NCBI GenBank assembly: GCA_947384015.1
Contig: CANDFN010000035.1
Location: 1-9,369 of the forward strand
DNA from: an uncultured Clostridia bacterium
GTDB lineage: Bacteria > Bacillota > Clostridia > Christensenellales > UBA1242
DNA: 9,369 nt
Direction of reading: 5' to 3'
The notes below the pieces were generated by a model. The model was not told the origin of the DNA and made no database searches. It saw nothing but the letters and a program-made list of their open reading frames with translations. Positions 1 to 6,125 of the stretch are shown here, in pieces (positions within the stretch are counted from its first letter, which is position 1; the number at the start of each line of letters is the position of its first letter). A program made the translations under genes and the position numbers.

Positions 1-1176
1 GTTACAGTTACAGAGCCTGAAAGCACTGAATATATAATTTTTAATGGCTGGACTCTTAATGACGAAACTGTTAACCCTAGCACAGTTGAAATAACAAAAA
101 ACACAACCTTTATTGCCGACATAACTTATAAATACAAAGTCCAATTTGTTGTAGAGGGACAAGTTGTAAATTCACAAATTGTTGAACAAAATACAAACGC
201 TACAATAATTGAAGAGCCAACAAAAGACGAATTTATGTTCGCAGGTTGGACAATAGACGGCGAAACTGTTATTGACATTAGCAACTACCCTATAACCGAA
301 AATACAATTTTTATTGCTAAATTCGTTGAGCCTGTTGGATTGTTTGACGACATTACTGGTCAACTGATATATACCTGGCAAGAACTTATTAATGAAGGTT
401 ATATAAATGTTTCGTCTGACGGTATTCTAACATCTAATCAAAAGGCATCAAGCTTAACAGGAAAACTAATTATTGATTCTAGTGTTACAAGTTTTGAAGG
501 CTATGCTGATGACAGATGGCCTCAAGGTGGCGTTGGAGCTTTTTCAAACATAACAGAATTAGTTATACCAAATAGTGTTGTCCGTTTCGGAAATAGTAAT
601 TTTACTAAATGCTCAAAATTAACCAAGGTAAATTATTTAGGAACTCTAGAAGATTGGTTAAACATTACTATTTCCCCAAGTTCCTTTAACTCTCATCTTC
701 CAACTGTAAATACACATTCTTTATATCTTAATGATGTAAAATTAGAAGGTCATATAATAATACCTGATAATATTACCGCTATAAAAACTTATGCTCTAGC
801 TGGTATTGAAGATATAACTTCTATAGACTTTAACAATGTTACAACAATCTATTCTTTAGCTTTTTCAGGTTGTTCTGGTTTAACAAATGTTATATTTCAT
901 GAAACTTTATCTACTATTGCTTATTATGCATTTAGATATTGTTCAAAACTAGAAAGTGTTTACATCCCATCAAGTGTGACTACTATAGAAACCTATGGTT
1001 CAGGTTCTGGTCAATCTCCATTTTTCGGATGTTCTTCTCTAGTTATTTATTGTGGTGTTTCAACAGCTCCCGATTCTTATAAATATCACTGGAACTATAG
1101 TTCTTCATCAAATGTTTTAACTACCAAATATGGTTACACTTACGAGCAATACTTAGCTGAAATAAACGAAAAATAG
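1..1176 (+). CDS. Surface or virion adhesin-like protein, InlB-type repeats plus BspA-like LRRs (5' partial)
   Basis: The reading frame is open from base 1, so the start and any signal peptide lie outside the window; the first internal ATG at 235 is not a credible start because it falls inside a repeat. About 391 residues are visible. The N-terminal part has two Listeria-Bacteroides (InlB B-type, Flg_new) repeats with a 66-residue period, marked by FNGW at nt 40 and FAGW at nt 238. From about nt 540 onward come BspA-like leucine-rich repeats (LRR_5), with units such as LVIPNSV, CSGLTN and VYIPSSVTTIE. The C-terminus has no LPXTG motif and no membrane anchor. Such proteins usually bind surfaces or host molecules. 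The stop lies only 9 nt before the Zot-like ATPase gene, so by position it could be the adsorption (pIII-like) protein of the element. That role is inference; an ordinary cell-surface adhesin carried as cargo is the alternative. Confidence 0.9.
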   Translation, partial: VTVTEPESTEYIIFNGWTLNDETVNPSTVEITKNTTFIADITYKYKVQFVVEGQVVNSQIVEQNTNATIIEEPTKDEFMFAGWTIDGETVIDISNYPITENTIFIAKFVEPVGLFDDITGQLIYTWQELINEGYINVSSDGILTSNQKASSLTGKLIIDSSVTSFEGYADDRWPQGGVGAFSNITELVIPNSVVRFGNSNFTKCSKLTKVNYLGTLEDWLNITISPSSFNSHLPTVNTHSLYLNDVKLEGHIIIPDNITAIKTYALAGIEDITSIDFNNVTTIYSLAFSGCSGLTNVIFHETLSTIAYYAFRYCSKLESVYIPSSVTTIETYGSGSGQSPFFGCSSLVIYCGVSTAPDSYKYHWNYSSSSNVLTTKYGYTYEQYLAEINEK

Positions 1177-1185
1177 AGGCTACAA

Positions 1186-2043
1186 ATGATTTACTATTTT
1201 ATCAAGCAGTCGGGCGGCGGTAAGTCCGCCCTAGCTACTGCTTTTATGACACAGTTTATGGAGGTGCAAAATACTGTAAACCGAGACACTAAAGAATTGT
1301 TAGGCTTTTTAGAAATGACGCCAAGAGATAGATTAAAGCTTTCGCACAAACTTACAGATTACTTTAATGCAAAAGGCTACAATTTTAAAAAGGCAGAACA
1401 CACGGTTTGGTCTAACCTCGGTATGTGGACTAGACGCTTTGGTAAAGAGATAACAAACTACGATATGCCACTGCACAGAGTTGGTTTATATGATAAAAAA
1501 TATGTAACTTGGACACCTGCCCCAGGAGGCATAGTAATTATGGATGAAATGCAAGAGGTTGCAGACGGACGTGATAGCATGAGCTTACCTACTCGCACAA
1601 GTGCTTATGCACAGCTACATAGAAAATGGCGTTTAGATTTACTGCTATTCTCGCAACGTGACAAGGTAGATAAACAATTCAGAGAGAACTGTAAAATAAT
1701 CTTAATAACCGATATGAAACATAAAACCGATAAATACGGCTTTATTGTATCAACAACTTGGACCTTGTTAGTCTTTGAAGATTTTAGATATTATGAAGCT
1801 TATAAAGGCAGTATGAACTCTAAATATTACAAAGAAACGAAATACACCTTTTATGGTTGTATATTTGACCACTATGACAGCCATGAGGGCGAAGAATACT
1901 TTGCAGAATGTGCAGCAAAACACGGAGGAATCTCTTTAAGAAAAGCCGAAAAGAAACGCACTACACGTGAAGACTTTAACAAGTTTGTAACCAACCACCC
2001 TTACACTGCACCTAGCGAATATAGAAAAGGAGCAAAAAAATGA
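1186..2043 (+). CDS. Zot/pI-like (HerA/FtsK superfamily) P-loop ATPase of an inovirus-like element
   Basis: The 285-residue protein starts with a short beta strand leading straight into a P-loop (SGGGKS, residues 9-14), which supports ATG 1186; AGAGG lies 6 nt upstream. The first Walker A glycine is replaced (Lys7). Walker B is IVIMDE (residues 116-121) followed by Gln123. Residues 145-166 carry the family-like series HR..., FSQ (Q157) and DKQFR (R166), as in Zot/pI proteins (PF05707), where the ATPase drives filamentous phage assembly at the membrane. The later segment YGCIFDHYDSHE resembles the Zot region that follows the ATPase core. Classical pI proteins carry a transmembrane segment; here I see only a weak hydrophobic patch (about residues 185-197). 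A packaging ATPase of another small virus or a plasmid protein are alternatives. The ATG of the next gene overlaps its stop codon. Confidence 0.8.
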   Translation: MIYYFIKQSGGGKSALATAFMTQFMEVQNTVNRDTKELLGFLEMTPRDRLKLSHKLTDYFNAKGYNFKKAEHTVWSNLGMWTRRFGKEITNYDMPLHRVGLYDKKYVTWTPAPGGIVIMDEMQEVADGRDSMSLPTRTSAYAQLHRKWRLDLLLFSQRDKVDKQFRENCKIILITDMKHKTDKYGFIVSTTWTLLVFEDFRYYEAYKGSMNSKYYKETKYTFYGCIFDHYDSHEGEEYFAECAAKHGGISLRKAEKKRTTREDFNKFVTNHPYTAPSEYRKGAKK

Positions 2044-2567
2044 CAATAGAAGAATATATAAAAAGTTTAGACCACTTAAAAGCTATTATGGGAGCTTATG
2101 AAAGTATTGTGTCTGACTTCGTCCAAAACGAAAAGCGGTTTACAAAGCGCTACTTTAAACGTCAAATGAAAGATTTGCAAAACCGTATAAAGGGTTCTTT
2201 AAAGGTTTATGATGCACATGTAAAAACTTGCCTTAATGATGACAAGGGCAAAAATGATATTGATGTTAAACAACTAGAAAAAGAGCTTGAAGAAACCAAA
2301 AAAAGTTTAAAAGACTTTTTTGCAAAATTCACAAAAAAGAATAAGCTTCCCCCAGCGCCCAACCTAGACGGCACAGAAACTCAACCTCCGCAGAACAGCT
2401 CACAGAATACTGACGCAAAAAGCCAGCCAAGTAGTCCAGCGGAAGCAGAAAAAGGCACGACGGTTGGGTCTGCTTTCAAAACAAAAAAGAGCACCGTTGT
2501 TGACAAAGACAAAACGGAAACGGAGGAGCCGAAAGCAGAACCGGAACAGACCGAAACAAAGGCATAA
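2040..2567 (+). CDS. Charged helical protein with Pro/Gln/Glu-rich tail, element-encoded, function unknown
   Basis: The ATG overlaps the stop of the ATPase gene (ATGA), and AAAAGGAG lies 7 nt upstream inside that gene, so translation is probably coupled. The protein has 175 residues. Residues 1 to about 100 are lysine- and glutamate-rich and predicted helical, with a likely coiled coil around VKQLEKELEETKKSLKDF. Residues from about 103 are a low-complexity disordered tail rich in Pro, Gln, Ser, Thr, Glu and Lys. There is no signal peptide or membrane segment. I do not recognise a family. Coupling to a Zot-like ATPase suggests it works with that protein in virion assembly or export, but this is inference from position only. 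Confidence 0.8.
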   Translation: MTIEEYIKSLDHLKAIMGAYESIVSDFVQNEKRFTKRYFKRQMKDLQNRIKGSLKVYDAHVKTCLNDDKGKNDIDVKQLEKELEETKKSLKDFFAKFTKKNKLPPAPNLDGTETQPPQNSSQNTDAKSQPSSPAEAEKGTTVGSAFKTKKSTVVDKDKTETEEPKAEPEQTETKA

Positions 2568-2653
2568 AATTTGGCAACGCCAAATTTTAGGTCTTTGCGG
2601 TTTGTATAAAAGAACGCATTGCGTATAACAGCCGTAAGGCTGTCGCAGGCAAA
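2566..2653. other. Hairpin cluster between element genes
   Basis: The roughly 100 bp between the charged protein and the 41-residue gene hold three inverted repeats in a row: a perfect 10-bp stem with loop AAC (2566-2575 with 2579-2588), a 4-bp stem ACGC/GCGT (2614-2617 with 2621-2624), and a 6-bp stem ACAGCC/GGCTGT closed by a GTAA tetraloop (2628-2633 with 2638-2643). TTTGC at 2594-2598 can pair with GCAAA at 2649-2653 and enclose the last two. The first stem lacks a proper T-run, so it is not a standard terminator. In filamentous phages, intergenic hairpins serve as packaging and replication signals; whether this does is unknown. An RNA-level attenuator or processing site is the alternative. 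Confidence 0.5.
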
Positions 2654-2668
2654 TTTAAAGGAGTATAT

Positions 2669-2794
2669 ATGATAGAAAAAAACTTTATAATAAAATTTAC
2701 AATTAATGAATCTAATTATAACGATTATCTTAATAAACAAAATGCAAACGCTACAAAAAATAAAGATAATAATAAAAATAAGGGCAAAAAGTAA
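2669..2794 (+). CDS. Small element-encoded protein, 41 residues, function unknown
   Basis: The start codon has a strong ribosome binding site (AAAGGAG at 2657-2663, 5 nt spacing). The protein begins MIEKNFIIKFTINES and ends in a tract of Asn and Lys (NKDNNKNKGKK). It has no membrane segment, so it does not look like an inovirus major coat protein, which normally carries one hydrophobic helix. The stop codon sits in the loop of a terminator hairpin whose 5' arm is part of the coding sequence, so this is the last gene of the operon. A small DNA-binding or structural protein is possible; nothing in the sequence decides this. Confidence 0.6.
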   Translation: MIEKNFIIKFTINESNYNDYLNKQNANATKNKDNNKNKGKK

Positions 2795-2807
2795 GCCCTT
2801 ATTTTTT
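2774..2807 (+). terminator. Rho-independent terminator at end of element operon
   Basis: The stem ATAAGGGC (2778-2785) pairs with GCCCTTAT (2795-2802), extended by A-U pairs on either side, and is followed by a T-run at 2802-2807. The hairpin overlaps the last codons and stop of the 41-residue gene. Confidence 0.85.
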
Positions 2808-2844
2808 ATTAATCAAAAAAATGTCCTAATTTTAATTAAAATAG

Positions 2845-2864
2845 TGAGTATAATTTGAGTATAA
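2845..2864 (+). repeat. Tandem direct repeat TGAGTATAA x2, candidate integrase arm sites
   Basis: TGAGTATAA occurs at 2845-2853 and again at 2856-2864, an 11-bp period, 48 bp upstream of the tRNA-Ser fragment. Short direct repeats close to the core are typical of arm-type binding sites for tyrosine integrases. The link to an integrase is inference, because no integrase gene lies in the window. Confidence 0.4.
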
Positions 2865-2912
2865 ATTTTTGTAAGTTATCTATTTTATAGTGGTTTTTTG
2901 CGGGTCTTAATT

Positions 2913-2938
2913 GGGTTCAAATCCCTCACTCTCCGCCA
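2913..2938 (+). other. Attachment-site junction: 3' fragment of a tRNA-Ser gene
   Basis: The segment reads as T-stem and T-loop (GGGTTCAAATCCC), then acceptor strand ACTCTCC, discriminator G and encoded CCA. The acceptor strand with G73 matches bacterial tRNA-Ser. No matching 5' half exists: GGAGAGT is absent from the preceding 120 bp, and the bases before GGG (TT at 2911-2912) do not pair with the TC at 2926-2927, so the T-stem itself is incomplete. This is a decapitated tRNA gene, as left on the far side of an element that integrated in the tRNA 3' end. Its polarity puts the element to the left, matching the Zot-like module there. Confidence 0.8.
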
Positions 2939-2975
2939 AGTTGTATTTAATGCAAACCTTTAATTAAGGATCAGT

Positions 2976-3113
2976 ATGAAAACCAACTTGTTCTTACAAA
3001 CTTTAGTTTCAAATTTGTTTTTTTGTAAAGATGAATTTGGAACTATTTTTATAATAAGGTTTGTTTATAAATATTACAACCAACTAGATATAAGGAAGAA
3101 TGATATATTATAA
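2976..3113 (+). CDS. Possible small protein, 45 residues, downstream of the att junction
   Basis: A 46-codon frame starts at ATG 2976 with AAGGA at 2966-2970 (5 nt spacing) and ends with TAA just before a terminator hairpin. The product begins MKTNLFLQTLVSNLFF, then a moderately hydrophobic and basic stretch (FGTIFIIRFVYKYY). It is not recognisable. On the host side of the junction it would once have followed the intact tRNA-Ser gene and may have been cotranscribed with it. In such AT-rich sequence a chance frame is possible; the ribosome binding site and terminator placement are the only support. Confidence 0.35.
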   Translation: MKTNLFLQTLVSNLFFCKDEFGTIFIIRFVYKYYNQLDIRKNDIL

Positions 3114-3121
3114 TTTTTATA

Positions 3122-3148
3122 AAAAAAGCAATAATATATTGCTTTTTT
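3122..3148. terminator. Bidirectional terminator
   Basis: The stem AAAAAAGCAATA (3122-3133) and TATTGCTTTTTT (3137-3148) flank a 3-nt loop. With A- and T-runs on opposite sides it can work both for the rightward small frame and for the leftward acyltransferase operon, whose stop lies about 150 bp away. The intervening 3149-3296 holds no gene or obvious site that I can see. Confidence 0.8.
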
Positions 3149-3296
3149 GTTTACTGATTTATCAAACACTTTGTGAATATCTATACCAATACCATTTGTA
3201 GATTTCTAAGTAAAGTTTGCCTATTTATATTATAAACAACATTTTTACTAATATTTTATATTCATATTAAGTAAAACCACCCCAACCTTTTATTTC

Positions 3297-4124
3297 TTAT
3301 AATCTTTTTATATCTATATCTTTAGTTACATCTTCATCATTATCTACTTGCACATATTCTACATACTGATAAGTGCTATATTTTGAAGTTGTTTCTTTCA
3401 TCCAATTATAAACTTTATCTCGCAATTCTTTTTTTGCTTCTTTAACTGGTTTTTCTTGGTCTGGGTAAAAAGGCTCACTAATATAAACTGTGCGCTTTGT
3501 TTTACGTAACTTGTTCGTTGGTTCTTTATAAGTTGTAACAAAAGCAACAACTGGAGCATTTAACTTTACTGGATAAGAAAAGGAAGAATCTACAAATGGA
3601 CGAATATCTGTATAATATGGCCATATGTGAGCTTCTGGATAAATAACTATTGGGTATCGTGCATTGTAATAATACTCTATAGCCATAATAAAGTTTTTAT
3701 ACGCTGTTGTAGTAGTTGGAACAGGCATTGCCCCTAACATCCTAGCAGCACTTCCAACGCCTTTTAACGCAACTGCGTCTGGTGACGTTATTATTCTATT
3801 TTTGCGAGGAAAGGTTATTAAACTTGGTAAATAAGCATCTATCACTCCAGTATGATTACCATACAAAAAGTAACGCGATTTTAGCTTTTTAAAAGCCTTT
3901 TTGTTTTCAAATTTAAACCTAACACCTGCAAAAAAGTGCGTATAGATAGATAAAAATGGAAACGCAAAAATATGATAAAATATAAATGAGCAACAACGCC
4001 ATATCAAATTTTTATGTATATATTTACCGTCAACTTTCTTTTCTTTGATATTAGTTCCAGCAAAGTCGTCATTCAAAAGGTCTTTATAGTATATTACTAA
4101 TTTATCTTTTTTGTTTTTTTTCAT
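3297..4124 (-). CDS. PlsC-like lysophospholipid/glycerol-phosphate acyltransferase family protein
   Basis: The 275-residue protein carries the acyltransferase catalytic motif NHx4D as NHTGVID (residues 90-96). Further on is YPEAHIWPY (162-170), at the position of the family's substrate-binding EGTR/PEG block but diverged. An N-terminal hydrophobic segment at about residues 40-65 would anchor it to the membrane. PlsC-type enzymes transfer acyl chains to glycerol-phosphate or lipid acceptors at the inner face of the membrane. The start overlaps the end of the upstream glycosyltransferase gene by 23 nt, with GAGG 6 nt ahead inside that gene, which suggests translational coupling and one shared pathway, perhaps glycolipid synthesis. 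The exact acceptor cannot be read from the sequence. Confidence 0.8.
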   Translation of the reverse strand: MKKNKKDKLVIYYKDLLNDDFAGTNIKEKKVDGKYIHKNLIWRCCSFIFYHIFAFPFLSIYTHFFAGVRFKFENKKAFKKLKSRYFLYGNHTGVIDAYLPSLITFPRKNRIITSPDAVALKGVGSAARMLGAMPVPTTTTAYKNFIMAIEYYYNARYPIVIYPEAHIWPYYTDIRPFVDSSFSYPVKLNAPVVAFVTTYKEPTNKLRKTKRTVYISEPFYPDQEKPVKEAKKELRDKVYNWMKETTSKYSTYQYVEYVQVDNDEDVTKDIDIKRL

Positions 4125-5250
4125 TTACAACCTCAAGAATCATTTTTTCCATCTTTTTCATACATTCGTCTTGGTTGTAAGTATTTGCGTTATTTAAATA
4201 AAGTTCTTCGTATTTTTTCTTTTCTTCTGGATGCTCAATCCAATAATCCATAACCCTAGCAAGGTCTTTAGGTTTCCTTCTACGGAAAATACACTTATCA
4301 TCTATAGCAAACTCTTTGGTTGCAGATAGCGGAGAATCTGATACAATTGTTAATTTGCCACAACAAATCCCTTCTAAACAAGCAATGCCTTCAAGTTCTA
4401 TGTCTGCTGGATGAACATAAAAATCTGCGTAGTTTATCATTTTAACAATATCTTCTCTTGGGAAGATGTTAAAAACTGGTGCAATAGGCAATTTCTTTGC
4501 AAGCTTTTTATAATATTTTTCTTTTTGGCCGCGACCTGCCAAGATTAATTGAATTTTATCTTTATATTTAGAATATTTAACAGCTTTAATTAAGGTATCT
4601 TGAGATTTCTCTCTAGAATATCTACCAATGGTTAAAATTACTATTCTATCTTTATACTCTTCTGGCTTTTTAACATCCATCTTTTTAACATAAGAATGCA
4701 CACCATTAGAAATTACAACACCTGGTGTGGATTTTTTTATGTTGCTTTCAAATTGGTCTTGAATAAATTTTGTTGGGTAATGTATTCTATCTACCTTTGA
4801 GTATACATGGTCATATATATTTTTATAAACAATTTTATTGGCTAATTTCAATTTGTTTAACTTTATATAAGAAGTTAAATTTTCTGCTTGCATATGAAAA
4901 CCTGCCGTAACAGATATCCCTTGTTCTTGTGCAACCTTTAATGCCGCCCTAGACAAAGCAAAAGGCAACATTAAATGAACATGGTCTGCACCAACCACAG
5001 CTTTACGAACAATTTCTTTATCTGTTTTTGGAAGAGTAACACCAATCTTTTTTACATAAGCATTTAAAAGCCAACCAAGGTTTAAATTTGGCGTAACAAA
5101 AACATTATCTTCCCCTTTTCTAAATTGGTCCGCACATAAAATTCGCACCTCATGTCCAAAGCCTTTTAATGCTCTTATTAAATTCATTGTAGCTACAGCT
5201 GTGCCATTATTTTCTTCACCTAACACATCACATACTACTGTAATAATCAT
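4102..5250 (-). CDS. GT4-family (GT-B fold) glycosyltransferase
   Basis: The 382-residue protein has an N-terminal acceptor domain beginning MIITVVCDVLGEENNGTA and a C-terminal Rossmann nucleotide-sugar domain. GRYSREKSQDTL (residues 209-220) carries the Arg and Lys that bind the donor phosphates, and ELEGIACLE (285-293) is the E-x7-E motif of retaining GT4 enzymes. It resembles diacylglycerol glucosyltransferases and related lipid or polysaccharide glycosyltransferases. AGGAG lies 6 nt before the ATG and a good promoter lies upstream. The overlapping acyltransferase gene argues for a lipid-linked product such as a glycosyl-diacylglycerol or phosphatidylinositol-mannoside-like glycolipid. The sugar and acceptor are inference. 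Confidence 0.85.
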   Translation of the reverse strand: MIITVVCDVLGEENNGTAVATMNLIRALKGFGHEVRILCADQFRKGEDNVFVTPNLNLGWLLNAYVKKIGVTLPKTDKEIVRKAVVGADHVHLMLPFALSRAALKVAQEQGISVTAGFHMQAENLTSYIKLNKLKLANKIVYKNIYDHVYSKVDRIHYPTKFIQDQFESNIKKSTPGVVISNGVHSYVKKMDVKKPEEYKDRIVILTIGRYSREKSQDTLIKAVKYSKYKDKIQLILAGRGQKEKYYKKLAKKLPIAPVFNIFPREDIVKMINYADFYVHPADIELEGIACLEGICCGKLTIVSDSPLSATKEFAIDDKCIFRRRKPKDLARVMDYWIEHPEEKKKYEELYLNNANTYNQDECMKKMEKMILEVVNEKKQKR

Positions 5251-5279
5251 TTAAAACTCCTATAAACTTTAGTATAAAG

Positions 5280-5308
5280 ATTATATCAAATTAACCTAAT
5301 TTTGTCCA
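5280..5308 (-). promoter_or_regulatory. Sigma-A type promoter of the glycosyltransferase-acyltransferase operon
   Basis: On the minus strand, -35 TGGACA (5303-5308) is separated by 17 bp from -10 TATAAT (5280-5285), which also has the extended -10 TG (TGATATAAT). It lies 30 bp before the start codon of the glycosyltransferase gene. Confidence 0.8.
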
Positions 5309-5380
5309 CAATTTGCATTACTTTTTGTTGATTTCTGTATTATTTTGACATTTACTCAACATTTTATTTATTTTTGATCA

Positions 5381-5950
5381 TTAGTTTATGTTTTCCTTTT
5401 TTATCATATCTACAATAATGTCAAAGGTTGCAGCGCGATTTTTAGAGGTATTAAAATAATAAAATCCATACTTCTTACATTCCTGCTCTAGTTCGTTGCT
5501 TTCTTTAATAATCTTTTGACAATGCTTTAATAAGGCTTCATCTGTTTCTTTGTGCGTCCAATCATTTTCAGTATCCAATTCTCTCATAGTTGCTAATAGT
5601 TCTTTTGCAGAAACATCATTGATACCTAAAAATATAACTATGTATTTATCTTTCTTAGAATATTCATTAATATGTTTTGGTAAAAATTGAGAACCTGGAA
5701 AAACTGTTATCATATTACAATATTTTAAATTTTTCAAAAATCCATTTAACACTTCAAATAAAAAGGGTTTGTATTTTTCTCTAGCCTGTTCTGGCTTATT
5801 ATGAACGATACCTAATTGTGGAAAAACTTTATGGAATGCATGGACAATAGTATCACTTTCACAAGTTGAATAATGCAACTCTCTTGCTATTTTATTTGCT
5901 AAAGTAGTTTTACCTGCTCGCACCGTCCCACCTATAATAACGTTTTTCAT
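5381..5950 (-). CDS. Small P-loop kinase-like NTPase
   Basis: The 189-residue protein starts MKNVIIGG and has a full Walker A motif, GTVRAGKTT (residues 8-16, G-x4-GKT), at the very N-terminus, as in nucleoside, nucleotide and shikimate kinases. ESDTIVHAF (about residues 31-39) follows where such kinases place a substrate-binding acidic residue. Two likely beta strands (MITVFPGS and KYIVIFLGI) and a predicted C-terminal helix complete a small kinase fold. The substrate is not evident. AAAGGAG lies 5 nt upstream of the ATG. It is transcribed divergently from the broken NUDIX gene. No hairpin terminator follows it before the glycosyltransferase promoter, so some transcripts may read into that operon. 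Confidence 0.75.
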   Translation of the reverse strand: MKNVIIGGTVRAGKTTLANKIARELHYSTCESDTIVHAFHKVFPQLGIVHNKPEQAREKYKPFLFEVLNGFLKNLKYCNMITVFPGSQFLPKHINEYSKKDKYIVIFLGINDVSAKELLATMRELDTENDWTHKETDEALLKHCQKIIKESNELEQECKKYGFYYFNTSKNRAATFDIIVDMIKKENIN

Positions 5951-5988
5951 TACATCTCCTTTAATGTATTTCTACGCATATCTTTTTT

Positions 5989-5994
5989 ATTATA
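5989..5994 (-). promoter_or_regulatory. Probable -10 element for the kinase-like gene
   Basis: A perfect TATAAT lies on the minus strand 38 bp before the start codon. The -35 region at proper spacing (CAATAA) matches poorly, so the promoter is either weak or activator-dependent. Confidence 0.4.
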
Positions 5995-6075
5995 ATTTAG
6001 AATCTATCTTATTATTGCATAAATTAAAGCAATAGTCAAACATGAAATAATCCAATTAAACGCATGTTTATTTAA

Positions 6076-6104
6076 TAGAAATAAAATTCGTAATATGCTA
6101 TAAT
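6076..6104 (+). promoter_or_regulatory. Promoter of the NUDIX gene (extended -10)
   Basis: TGCTATAAT (6096-6104) is an extended -10 element. The -35 is a partial match, TAGAAA (6076-6081), with a 17-bp spacer. AAGGAG at 6115-6120 then precedes ATG 6126 by 5 nt. The expression signals look intact although the gene is interrupted. Confidence 0.65.
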
Positions 6105-6125
6105 GATTAAAGAAAAGGAGATTTT

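Noticed and set aside
172..381. Minus-strand 69-codon frame inside the repeat protein.
   Set aside because: It is antisense to clear InlB-type repeats and has no support of its own.
1174..1186. The repeat protein and the Zot-like ATPase are in the same frame, separated only by TAG and three codons, which could mean a readthrough fusion.
   Set aside because: The ATPase has its own AGAGG site and ATG, its P-loop follows directly after the start, and TAG ends other genes here. A chance shared frame is the simpler reading.
2381..2740. Minus-strand 119-codon frame across the charged protein and the hairpin cluster.
   Set aside because: It lies opposite a well-supported gene with its own ribosome binding site, crosses the structured gap, and reads as a Phe/Val/Ser-rich complement of a charged sequence.
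2809..2938. A complete tRNA gene ending at 2938.
   Set aside because: The 5' acceptor strand GGAGAGT, D-arm and anticodon arm are not found in the preceding bases, and the T-stem is mismatched at its outer pairs.
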